This document shows positions 1 through 10,668 of a stretch of 64,000 nt of DNA, in pieces. The stretch comes from Hypomesus transpacificus. Taxonomy: Eukaryota > Chordata > Actinopteri > Osmeriformes > Osmeridae. The notes beneath the pieces were generated by a model, which saw only the letters and a program-made list of their open reading frames with translations, did no database searches and was not told where the DNA came from. The translations under genes and the position numbers were made by a program. Positions within the stretch are counted from its first letter, which is position 1; each line of letters starts with the position of its first letter. The stretch covers positions 496,001 through 560,000 of the forward strand of contig NW_025813796.1 in NCBI RefSeq assembly GCF_021917145.1, read 5' to 3'.

Positions 1-2162
1 TTAGGGAAACTCGGCTGATTCTGAAATAAAAGGTTACTTAGAACCGATTGGTCTTGCCGTTCTTGGGTATCAGGATTCTTAATTGGATAATAGCAACATC
101 TGAAGGCCCACTGGGACTGTTGTAAACCTCTGGGACCTCATTAGCAGGGTGTGGCTGGGTTATGTTATTGTGAATGTGTAGTGATGATGTGCGACTATAG
201 AGAGGGGAGAGGCCTGGGTAATGTTCAGCTGCCTTTACTGTAATGGGTGGAAAGAGCGAGAAGGAATAGTTCATTGCTCATGTGCATCTCCTTTGCTGTA
301 AATGTTACTGTTAAAGGACATTCATCTTAGTGTTACTTGTGTAGGCAAGAAAAGTCATACAAATGTTGGATGAACACTGTAACGCACTGGGTTTCGGGAA
401 CTTCAGTTAATAAAGATGCCTTTGTTGATGACGGGAAATAGTTTGAAATATGTCTGAAAAATAGATGCCTGTACAGGGTCTTTGTATTCGTCTTCGTGTG
501 ACTGGAGGCAAGGAAAGTCATACAAATACAGTTGATAGACAGTCACGCACTGCGTTTCAAGAACTTCAGTTTACAAAGATGCCTTTGTTGTTGAAAGGAA
601 ATAGTTTAAAAAATGTCTGAAAATAGACCCCTGTACAGGGTATTTGTATGCATCACACAATAAAACTACAGACTGAATATGGCATCCTGTTATTTAATAG
701 CGAGTGAAATGCTTTTAACAAGCGTAGTAACTATAGACATCCCTTCTTATTGTGAAATGTCCTGGTAAGAACTGCTCAGTACCATTTTCCCTTGAAGCAA
801 CTAGTTACCTAGCAACAATGTGATTACCTAGAATGTGCTTTGAATGTGTTGTTTTGTGTGACTAGGCTGATGATTACCAAATCTAAATGTACACCAGGAA
901 GAACAACACACAATAATGGTAATCAAAGATTGTGACTGTGTAATATGTGTTATATATATATAAATAATAGTACATAATATTATTAATATGTATATAAATT
1001 ATATGATTATATAATATATATAGAGTCTTTTCACAGCAACCAGAAAATAAGCACAAAACCACTCATATTTGACCTTCAAGACTTTAAGCATACCAAAGTC
1101 ATAGCAGTATTGGAGGAATACATTCTAAAGAGCAATAAAAAGACATCTTATTTCTAAGTTACAGCCGATGTCATGTCAACTGGTACATGCTTGAGAAAAA
1201 AAATTATATTTCATCGAATATTGATCCTTGAGTGAAGTGAAATAAGTGCACTTCAGATAAGGAAAGCAGGGCAAGACATCTGGAGTGCAGTGGAGACGGG
1301 AGGGAGACGATTGCAAACGGAGTGGACAAACAATGAAAACGCACACTTCTTTCAATGAGAAAGTGTTTACAAAACTGACCACCATGAACATGGAGGCCAC
1401 AAGGAGACCACAAGACACAGACACAGTTCAATTGCAGAGATCTGCCCTAAAGAGTTCATACATTGCCGCTTACCAGATGGCTATAATTAAGACGTTTCCG
1501 TGAAATCGTACATTACTACAATGATAGTTGTATATAAGTATATTATGTTTGCGTAATACTGTTTAGCGTTTTCCTGATTACATAAGGTATGTTTTGTTTA
1601 CAGTCAATGAACAAACTTGCAATGGAAAGGATTATATTAGTGACAACAGGGTTTAATACATATAAATGCACAAAGTATACAGTATGTTATCATGCATTTG
1701 CACGGACCTATTATTATTTCATGTAAATACAGTGTTTTCTTAAAAGTACTGGGATTCAAGCTGCTCTACCACAACTGGATGCCAAAATATGAAGACAATA
1801 AATACTAAAAAAATAAACTGCACCTACAATAAGAAAACCAACTAAAAATGGAATTAGTGCAAACTTTACAGTAGTACAATGCGATGGGGTCAAGAGAGTT
1901 AAAAAGATATCAAAAACCTCATAAAGGCTCGGCTAAATGATGTGACACCCTGACTCCTTCCATGTCTCACTGTCCCTAAACTTTTGAAATTTGTGTCAGT
2001 TAACGAATGACCTCATTCTTTGGCTGAGAGGCCTGTCCCTGTCCCTGTCCCTTCCTAGTTACTCGTGTGTGACCCATCCTACCCTCATCGATCAACCCGG
2101 TGATGAGGTTAGTGTAGGACATGTGGATATCCTCGAGGGCTTTGTGCATGCGTGTCCTGGAT
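1..2162. other. Gene-free flank downstream of the prion-like gene
   Basis: I see no convincing coding exon here; the short open frames lack family features. The stretch holds a 163-bp tandem duplication (about 345 to 655), an AT-rich block (about 940 to 1020) and presumably the 3' UTR of the minus-strand prion-like gene that ends at 2163. A variant polyadenylation signal (ATTAAA on the minus strand) lies at 1652 to 1657, but it is a weak candidate and I found no canonical AATAAA on that strand nearby. Confidence 0.6.
345..655. repeat. Tandem duplication, two copies, period 163 bp
   Basis: Copy 1 begins at 345 (GCAAGAAAAGTCATAC) and copy 2 at 508 (GCAAGGAAAGTCATAC). The copies share, in the same order, the blocks GAACTTCAGTT, AAAGATGCCTTTGTTG, GGAAATAGTTT, ATGTCTGAAAA and CCTGTACAGGG at constant spacing to about 650. 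They differ by scattered substitutions and small indels, so the duplication is old rather than an assembly echo. I see no coding content in either copy. Confidence 0.85.
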
Positions 2163-3662
2163 TTAGTGCAAGAGAAGAGTACTGCTCAGGACCATGAAGA
2201 GGATCGCGACCTGCCGGATGAGCCCTTGGCTGAGATGATTGCTACGGCTAGGCTGGGATTCGCTCATGCGCTGCGCCGCCTGTTTCTGCAGGAATCTCTC
2301 CGAGTAGTTCATGTAGAGCTCCACACAACGCCGCGCCTTGATTTGCTCCACCAAGGCTGGGTAGCCGATCTCCTCGATCCCGACGACGTCGCCGTCATCC
2401 TCTGGTGCCGCCCCGCCCCGCTCACTGGGAGTCGGAGGATTCGGCGTCTCAGTCACGTTTGGGCTGTTGTCTCCGTCACCCTGAGGGTTTATCTTCTGTA
2501 TGCCCTGGTTGCTAGGGGTAACCTGTACGCCGCCGTCCTGTTTCTGAAAAAGGTCCGTCCTTTTCATGCAGGTGTCCATAAAGCTGACATAGGTCTGCGC
2601 CTCCGCTGGGGGGTTGAAGACGTAGTCGCGCCCGAAGTCGTTTTCGTCGGTGGATTTCGACCCGTAACGGCGGTACATGTAGTTGTTGTAATATTGCTCC
2701 TCCTCTGGATTACGGAAGTTAAAGTGTGGCTTGGGATAGCGGCCGAGCCCGTAGCCGATAGCCATCCCTGCCACGGCTCCGACACCAGCTGCCATCATAG
2801 CCTTCTTGGCAAAGCCCTGAGATTGCTGAGAGGGGTTGTAGCCCATGCCTTGAACCGAGCGTGAAAAGGGTGAACCCCCACCCTGTCCATAACCCCCACC
2901 CTGTCCATAACCCCCACCCTGTCCATAACCCCCACCCTGTCCATAACCCCCACCCTGTCCATAACCCCCTCCATAACCTCCTCCTCCTCCATAGCGGGGG
3001 CTGAGAATCTTACTATCAGGGTTCCTGTTGGGGTATCCTCCTCCATAGCCTCCACCCGGATAACCACCTGGCTGACCCCAGCCTCCTCCTCCTCCGGCGG
3101 CAGGGTACTGGTTGGGGTAGCCTCCGGCGGCCGGGTAACCTCCTGCTGCTGGGTACTGGTTAGGGTATCCTCCTCTGCCTTGGTTGGGATAGCCACCAGC
3201 AGCGGGATAGCCACCAGCAGCGGGATAGCCACCAGCGGCAGGATAACCGCCAGCGGCAGGATAACCGCCAGCGGCAGGATAACCGCCCCCAGGGTTCTGG
3301 TTTGGATAACCTCCTGGATTTACGCCTCCCCTTCCTGGGTTCTGGTTGGGATAGCCACCTGCCGCAGGGTAGCCACCTGCCGCAGGGAAGCCACCTGCTG
3401 GAGGGTACTGCTGGTTAGGATTTTGATTGGTTCCCCCTTTCCCAGGATAACTACCACCTGCAGGGTAAGGGTTGGGGTTCCTGTTGGGAGTTTGTGGCTG
3501 TCTGGGGTAATTTGACTGAGTGTTTGTAGTTTTTGATGGCTTGCTGCTGGAGGTTTTCTTGCCGCTACTGCTGCTACCGCTCCTCTTGGCCCACGTAGAG
3601 TCAGTATGCAGGACAGCGATGAGTGTCAGAGACACGAAAAAGAAAACACACAGCTTCCCCAT
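2163..3662 (-). CDS. prnp: Prion-protein-like, GPI-anchored, glycine/tyrosine/proline-rich repeat protein
   Basis: A single uninterrupted 499-codon frame that I recognise as a teleost prion protein homologue (prnpa/prnpb class; paralogue not resolved). Residues 1 to about 25 are a signal peptide. Next come a basic Ser/Lys segment, then repeats rich in AAGGYP (about 90 to 190) and a run of YGQGGG hexapeptides (about 234 to 263). A hydrophobic stretch at 290 to 307 (AAGVGAVAGMAIGYGLG) corresponds to the conserved prion hydrophobic core. The C-terminal domain has two cysteines (365 and 446) that could form the family disulfide, and NxS/T sites at 402 and 452. A hydrophobic tail (481 to 499) suits a GPI-attachment signal. 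The sequence before the ATG reads as a pyrimidine tract plus CAG (acceptor about 3673), so the whole CDS probably sits in the last exon behind a non-coding 5' exon, as in prion genes generally. It is head-to-head with pptc7. Confidence 0.88.
   Translation of the reverse strand: MGKLCVFFFVSLTLIAVLHTDSTWAKRSGSSSSGKKTSSSKPSKTTNTQSNYPRQPQTPNRNPNPYPAGGSYPGKGGTNQNPNQQYPPAGGFPAAGGYPAAGGYPNQNPGRGGVNPGGYPNQNPGGGYPAAGGYPAAGGYPAAGGYPAAGGYPAAGGYPNQGRGGYPNQYPAAGGYPAAGGYPNQYPAAGGGGGWGQPGGYPGGGYGGGYPNRNPDSKILSPRYGGGGGYGGGYGQGGGYGQGGGYGQGGGYGQGGGYGQGGGSPFSRSVQGMGYNPSQQSQGFAKKAMMAAGVGAVAGMAIGYGLGRYPKPHFNFRNPEEEQYYNNYMYRRYGSKSTDENDFGRDYVFNPPAEAQTYVSFMDTCMKRTDLFQKQDGGVQVTPSNQGIQKINPQGDGDNSPNVTETPNPPTPSERGGAAPEDDGDVVGIEEIGYPALVEQIKARRCVELYMNYSERFLQKQAAQRMSESQPSRSNHLSQGLIRQVAILFMVLSSTLLLH
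2877..2966 (-). repeat. 18-bp tandem repeat array encoding YGQGGG hexapeptides
   Basis: Five near-identical 18-bp units (plus-strand unit CCCCCACCCTGTCCATAA) lie within the prion-like CDS. The units are almost perfect at the DNA level, including third codon positions, which indicates recent unit turnover. This differs from the upstream AAGGYP repeats (about 3190 to 3290), which are also tandem but slightly more degenerate. Confidence 0.85.
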
Positions 3663-3673
3663 CTCTGACCTGG

Positions 3674-5452
3674 AAAAAAAACTACAATGAGGCTCATCCG
3701 TTACAAGACATTTTAATATAGGCCTACTTTTCCTTTTGTAGTTAAATGTCTATTTTAACCGTGACAGCGCTGCTCTCTATTAATAAATGACTGAAATTAG
3801 CTTATTCCAGAGATCGACATATTTATTTTTAAAGTTAGGTCAGTGAGGATGGGTGTACCTCAGTGAGGATCGGTATAGAATTGGTCTTATTTAGACGTTC
3901 AATTCAATGAATAGAATGATGCCCTAGCTGTTTTCGATTTTCAAAGCGCTCTCTGAAACGAACTGCAGCCTACTTGGTTAGAGCCTCGTTTAAGACATAG
4001 TAACATGGGATTAATACATTAAGACAATCGTTAAGGATAATAGGTTGACCAAAACAATTAGCTATATTTCCACTGACAATTTCGTTCGGAATTTCGACGA
4101 AGCTCTTGAATTAAAACTGCGCACAATGACATGGCCTACTGTAGCCTATCTAAGCGATGACAGATACACAGTCTATATTATTATATATAAGAAAACCAAT
4201 ATGAACTCGGAAATATCATGTGAAAATGTTACATTTTACATTAAAGCAGCAGCTGTTGGTTATATAACGTACGTAGCGACAACGTCCGTTATTTAAGGCT
4301 AAAAAAGGCGGTGGGACTGAGCCATGACAAATTGTGAAAGACCTCATCTTCTTTCGATAACAATAATAAGCCGTTCTTACCGAAATTACTGTTGTTATTT
4401 CCTAATAAATTCGTGGTTCAATCAGTTTGTGTCCCTGTCGTAATTTAGCTGTCCCTTCCACCCGTTGTTGTGTTTATTATAACTGGAAATCGGGAGTGGC
4501 TCTCCACAGTCATCTTTAAGGGGAACGGTCAGAGCTCCTCCTCCTTTTCGCACCACGCAGTGCACGTGATTTAAAGACATTGGGTATTTCAACGCATATA
4601 CGAATGGCCTCCATATAATTTAACCTACCCCTATAGAATGAACCCTATCATTTGTTAATAAATATATGAGAAAAATAAATAGGTTTCACTTGGTGTTTTA
4701 ACTTCTGAAAACGGCCACTAGGGGCAGTACTAGAATAGTCGACAACCTCTTTAGGAGAATCTACAATGGTCAATCTTCTAAGCACAATGTATTTAGCTTT
4801 TTTTGTTAAGACTTATGTAAAACACAGATGGCGTGTAAATTGAATAAAGGGATAATGATTCAATACTTATTATATCAAATCACAAACAATGATCGGCAAA
4901 TCTGGAAAGAAATGCTTCTGAATCATATACACCCATCAACATTTTTGTTTCAGTCATTAATTCGGGTTTATGAGCACAACTGCAAATACCTGAGAGAAAC
5001 TTGAATCAAATGCACTATTTTGATCATTTGTTCCATTGCGCAGACACTATGCCTACATCTAAGAAAAAAACTACCTCTCATGCTTAGATTGGCTCGCGTG
5101 CGCAGAAGCTTGTGACGTCGCAACAGATTTACCAGGACCCGTATCTAGCCAAGTCCGACTCCGAGGTCGGTGGATTCGACCGAGAAGAGAAACAATGTCT
5201 GTCAAAATGGTGCACACTGGAGGAACCGAGGCTATGTCCACCAACATTTAAATAACCGCTGCTAATTAATCTCACAGGACAACAGGACTTCCACACAGTC
5301 GTAGTAGCCCAATTTGACCAACACTGCTGTATTTAATTCAGAGGTGGCGACAGTCAAAACAGATGGTGGACGGATAAGCGGCTAGTCTCCAAAGTATACG
5401 GGACGCCTGTAGTGGGCTCGGAAAGGTAAAAACCGGGCGCTCGTTCTTGGGG
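3674..5452. promoter_or_regulatory. Head-to-head intergenic region between the prion-like gene and pptc7
   Basis: About 1.8 kb separates the two start codons. It should hold the non-coding first exon(s) and promoter of the prion-like gene (minus strand) and the 5' UTR and promoter of pptc7 (plus strand). The part near 5080 to 5450 is richer in GC and CpG than the AT-rich sequence to its left, as expected for a promoter. I could not place a transcription start or a TATA box with confidence. Confidence 0.4.
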
Positions 5453-8400
5453 ATGTTATCTGTACTCTCTTATAGCAGACTGGTTGCGAGGGCTGTCCTC
5501 GGCGGACTATCTCAAACGGATGGTCGGGACTACAGCTTGATCACAGCAAGTTGTGGTTTTGGGAAAGACTTTCGTAAAGGCATCTTGAAGAAAGGGATGT
5601 GCTACGGAGACGATGCCTGTTTCATAGCCAGAAATAAGTCCGCAGACGTCTTGGGTAAGATTATATTCTGTGTTCCAATTGCTATCTTGCTTGTGTCAAA
5701 CACACAACTAAATTACACCTTTAAATTAACGACAGTGCCCTTAAAGAAACTGAAACGGAGTTGTATGACCTTCACTTCAGTTAGCACGTGTCGCCCACTC
5801 ATGAAAACACAACAACCCCCACCCATTGTGCAACCCTGGTTTAACCTCTACGATCTTAATTTCACAGTTATTTTCCCTGTGCAGTACTTACCCTTTTACA
5901 CGTAACAAAATGTTCGACCATACTAACCGTAATAAAGAAAGCGTGGTGCAGGGATAAAACAAAATTGCCAACACTATATAGAAAAGAAACGCCGACGACC
6001 TTTCACCTACAAATGAGTGAAGTGCATTTGAGTTGTAGCGCTGCTGGTGGCTACAATATGATATTAATAGACTAGCCTTTACGAGTCAAGATAATCGTGA
6101 GTGAAATGTTGCATTTGCTCACTGCAAAAAGCATATATTATTTTAAATAAACAAACGTCACGTTTTTTTACGCATAGTGTTCGCAAGTTTAAGAGCTCTT
6201 TCTCATTATACATAGAGCAATCTCACACAATCAGGGACGACAATATGGTTAATTACTGGCTCGTGTAACGTTTTCTTGTTGTTGATATTGTTTTTCTGTA
6301 CTGTAGGCTTCTCTAGTTTTAAAGGTCAGTATGGTTGGGCATGGAGGCAGCCATGTTGCTAAGACTTCTAGCTTCACAGGCTATAAATGAAAACTGACTA
6401 TTTGAGTGACTGACTATTTACTGACTATTAGTTTCCTCGGCTATGTGTTGATTATGTAGCTCGTGTAAGTTAGCATTTGTAAGTGATGGCTGCAAGACGT
6501 CAAGTTGATAGTAAAAACGCAGGATGAGTCATCGCAACAAGTCGTGCGGATCAAAATTGATGCAGTTAAGTGCTGTCCCACAGTGCTACTGTCTCTGTAA
6601 AGCAAGGATACTTAAATCTCTATGATTTCATATTTTTTGGTCAATTTGCACTCTTCAGAGAATCAACATGCTTGTAAGACTTCCATTGAGTGATGAGCTC
6701 AATCCACCGTTTTTATGTGTTCATTACCTTGTTTGAAGGATTCGATAAGGTGTCAGTTTTAGTATATGTCAAATTGTGTGGAAGGCAGAAGTCGCTAGCC
6801 ATGGTTTTCGACAGAGACTCACTGGTGTTAACATTTCTGACAGGAAACATTTCTGTTCAGTCTGCTGCTGATTTAAGACCACAAACAAACCTTGAACTGT
6901 AGCTCAAGGCAGGCTATACAGGAATTATTTAAAATCTCCCAGGAATGCATAGATTTAGCTGAAATACTGTATTACGGGGTGCATTTATGGTGCATGTCTA
7001 TTGCTATCAGAATGACTTAAGGATTGGCATATGAAAATGTGTGTACAGGTGCGATTGAAAGGGTAAAACGGTCCTCGATGTGGCTGACCGTGGAAGAAAG
7101 TCTGTCCTGGTCTTTGTCTTCTAGATGATGTAGCTTAGAGCAGCTGCCACTTAGAATGACAATGGTGTGTCTGCCTGGCCAGATGGAGAGTTGTGTATTT
7201 AAGAGGTTGGAATGTGACACCATTTGGTTGTCTGGAAAACACCTCCTCAAAGGTCTCTGGGGCGCGAGCAAAGATGGATCTCAACACCACCTGCAGCGAT
7301 TCATCTCATTTCTGACGTCCGTCCGTCCCCCTTCCCCTCCCCCAGGTGTAGCGGACGGCGTGGGGGGCTGGCGGGACTACGGCGTGGACCCGTCGCAGTT
7401 CTCCACCACCCTGATGAGGACGTGCGAACGCCTGGTGAAGGAGGGCCGCTTCACCCCCAGCAGCCCGGTGGGGATCCTCACCTCGGGCTACTATGAGCTC
7501 CTACAGAACAAAGTCCCGCTGCTCGGTAAGAGAACCCACACGTTGACATGCCTGACCGGCCAGCCCACCTGTTGAAGGAAATATGGGGGGGGGGGGTGAA
7601 AAAGGAGTAGAAAAGAGTAGATATTTATGGTGGAGAGAGATCTGTTCCTGTTGTGGTGTTTTTCTTGTGTCTAGCCGTGATGGAATAGCTATGGGACAGC
7701 ACCCCTACTTTTGACGAGACAACCTCCATGTCTGTCTGTGTGCCACCCCGGGAGTCAAACCCCTTTCACACCAAAGCAGCTGAAATGCCAGGGAAGGGAG
7801 TCGTCACAGAAATGGCCAGCGAGGTCACAGGTTTTGTTCTAAAGCCTTAGCCTGAGGTCAGATTTCAGCCGAGACCCCGCATCGCAGGGAGGGCAGCGCT
7901 CGACGTCAGCGAAGCGGCACAGCAGAGTCACGATGTTTGTCCGTCAGAAGCGACCCACTTTTTTTTTTCCATTTTGGGCGGGGTGGGGGGGGGGGGGTGG
8001 AAGGGCGCGAGGGGAACTCTTTCGCGTCGAGTAAAAGTTTCCCCTTTCAAGGTCAATTGACAGCAAGAGCTGCAGCATGCGACTGGGAACAGGGAAAGGA
8101 CGGGGCCTTTTTGTTTTGGGTGTCTGTGCCAAATATGTCTTTCCAGTACTTAGCATGAGATTTCACCCCCCTCCTCCCCTCGCCATAGCAACACTTACCG
8201 GTGCCCTCAGTGGGAACAGTCTGATACAGGAAATGACATGTTTTTAAATCCCTCCCCCTTCAACCCCAGGGAGCAGCACGGCCTGTATTGTGGTGCTGGA
8301 CAGGCAACGCCACCGACTGCACACGTGCAACCTGGGGGACTCGGGCTTCCTGGTGGTGCGGGCAGGGGAGGTGGTGCACCGCTCGGATGAACAGCAACAC

Positions 8401-10478
8401 TACTTCAACACTCCCTTCCAGCTGTCCATCGCCCCCCCCGGGGCCGAGGGGGTGGTCCTCAGCGATAGGTCAGTCGCGCACCCTCCGCGCTCCCCAATCT
8501 TCCACTTGGCCGCGAAGCTGCCCCATTGCCTTTGCTCAGACGATACAGTGTTTAGACGTTTTCCTCGGGTTGAGTACGGGTTTTATTCAAAGGTACCAAG
8601 ATGCTACGCATCGGTTGTAATGATCGTTTGACATTTATCGGTTGTACAGAATCAGCCCCCTCTCCCCCTCCAGCTTGACCTAGCATGCACGTGTCATAAG
8701 CTCCTAGTTCCTGGCATGAGTTTAGTTTTTTTTTTTTGCTGCATAGCCATGTGACTTCAGCTGTGCTGCCAGCAGTGTGTCGTGACAGACGCGCAAACAC
8801 ACACACACACACACACACACGCACTCACTAAGGGGCTCATTGGCAGAGGGTGTTGGACAAGACTGCAGTCCACAGGGCTTGTTTTTCTCTGGACTCTTTA
8901 GAGTTGAGATGATAATGTTTAGACTATGACCTCCCTGTGTGTCTCTGCCTTTCAATGGGAGGTTTCACGTTTTATAGAGCTCGGTAGTCGAGTCTGGTTA
9001 AATGTTCTTACGTGGAGGACGTGCGGTATATAACTGTTTCTCATGGTCAAAAGAACGACAGATAAGGTTACATTGTCCCCTCATGGTTCATGAATTGACA
9101 AAAACATTTGTAACTCAATCAGTCTGTTGGTCTAGGGACATAATGTGTGTAATTTAGTGTATATACAGTGGCTATAGCCAAATGGCTTGTCAAGTCTAAT
9201 TTGGTCCTTGAAGGAATTCCAAACCAAATGTTATTATCTCCTTATTCTAAAATTCAATTTTTTACTTTTCCACTTTCGCACTTGTTGGCACAGGCAGCCA
9301 CACCAGCAGGCTGGTTGAAGGGAGTTAGGAATAACCCAAGGGCACAGGGTTACAGACGACTTCAAGGAAGTGTAGCCGAGAACCACAGAGCATTCTGGGT
9401 GCACGAGGGGGGGGGGGAGGAGAAGGGTGGGGGCAGCTACGCCTGGGAAGGCGCGGCAGGTTTAACTATCTCGTGTGCCAGGATTAGCTATCTGGTGACT
9501 TCAGTCTTGTATTTCGTTTCTCTCTCCCTATTGCAGTCGAGGCCGGCGATCTTTCAGCCTGCCTCTTGTATCACGTTCTGTAGTGCTCGACACCCTTCTG
9601 ACATGCACCCCTCCTCCCCCCCCCCCCCTCTCTCTCCGCCCACAGCCCAGAGGCAGCTGACAGTTCCTCATTTGACGTGCAGCTGGGTGACATCATCCTC
9701 ACCGCCACTGACGGCCTCTTTGACAATATGCCAGACTACATGATCCTTCAAGAGCTAAAGAAACTCAAGGTACCATTTACAATTTAGTCATTTAGCAGAC
9801 GCTCTTATCCAGAGCGACTTACAGTAAGTACAGGGAAAGTCTCCCTGAGGCAAGGAGGGTGAAGTGCCTTGCCCAAGGACACAACTTCATTTGGCAATGG
9901 AATCGAACCAGCAACCTTCAGATTACTGGCCTGAATCCCTTACCACTCAGCCACCTGACTCCCTTCCATGCAAAATAGATTCCCATTTCCCCAGATTTGG
10001 CACACGATTTTTAAATGTAAGCAAATAGTCTGATATGAGGACGTTGCCCTGTCGTTAGACACAGACGCAGCAAGAATTCGATTCCACTTTTGACATGTTT
10101 GAATTGTGTTTCTATTCTAACTACCTAAATATTCTAAATATTTGTCCCCTCTTCCAGAGCACCAACTACGACAGCATCCAGCAGACGGCCCAGAGCATCG
10201 CGAAGCAAGCCCACGAGCTGGCCTACGACCCCAACTACATGTCCCCGTTTGCACAGTTCGCCTGCGCCAACGGCCTGAACGTCCGAGGTGAGACAATGCC
10301 TCTGAGGTGACTCGTTGCCTCACAGGCCAGATTAGTGCCTCGCGTCGTCGTTTCGAGTTAGACAATAGAAGGGACTCACTTTTTCTTTTTTTATTCTCTT
10401 GTGTTTTGTCGATTTACAGGGGGAAAGCCTGACGACATCACGGTGCTGCTGTCCATCGTGGCAGAATACACAGACTGA
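5453..10478 (+). CDS. pptc7: Protein phosphatase PTC7 homologue (mitochondrial PP2C-type Ser/Thr phosphatase)
   Basis: Six exons: 5453-5654, 7346-7525, 8270-8468, 9646-9769, 10158-10287, 10420-10478. The phases close to 297 codons plus stop; the human protein is about 304 aa. Start is the ATG giving MLSVLSY, matching the family N-terminus (MFSVLSY). PP2C metal-binding motifs are intact: VADGVGGW (Asp near 71), NLGDSGF in exon 3, ATDGLFDN (Asp near 216) and GKPDDITVL (Asp pair near 283/284). The family dephosphorylates mitochondrial proteins (yeast Ptc7p acts on the coenzyme Q protein Coq7) and restrains BNIP3/NIX mitophagy; this is known for the family, not shown here. Intron 1 (5655) has a good GTAAGA donor. 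Intron 4 begins with GTAC and then immediately a SINE. All junctions are GT-AG. The assignment is secure; only the UTR limits are uncertain. Confidence 0.95.
9774..9963 (-). mobile_element. tRNA-derived SINE in pptc7 intron 4
   Basis: About 190 bp, antisense to the host gene. Read on the minus strand it starts with a tRNA-like head (A-box-like TGGCTGAGTGGTAAGG, B-box-like GGTTCGATTCC) and ends with the fish-type tail containing GCTCTGGATAAGAGCGTCTG followed by CTAAATGAC. It begins at the fifth base of the intron, so the donor site is GTAC plus SINE sequence. Confidence 0.88.
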
Positions 10479-10612
10479 CGGCACGCGCCAGTGTGCTTTG
10501 GCCGGACTGTTCCTTCTGCCCCCCCCTCCCCTTCCCCCCCGAGTCTTCCACGCCTTTCGACCCCCTCTAATGTGCTCTGGTGCTTTCTGGGGTGTGGAGC
10601 CAGATGGCCAGC

Positions 10613-10668
<56 letters not shown>

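Noticed and set aside
333-521. A 62-codon minus-strand frame over the 163-bp duplication.
   Set aside because: The frame is not preserved in the second copy, and no protein features are visible.
2121-2864. A 247-codon plus-strand frame across the prion-like gene.
   Set aside because: It mirrors the minus-strand CDS and its repeats; it shows no family features or promoter.
4690-4730. A CTCF-like motif (CCACTAGGGGCAG).
   Set aside because: It is one base short in the core compared with the consensus, so the match is poor.
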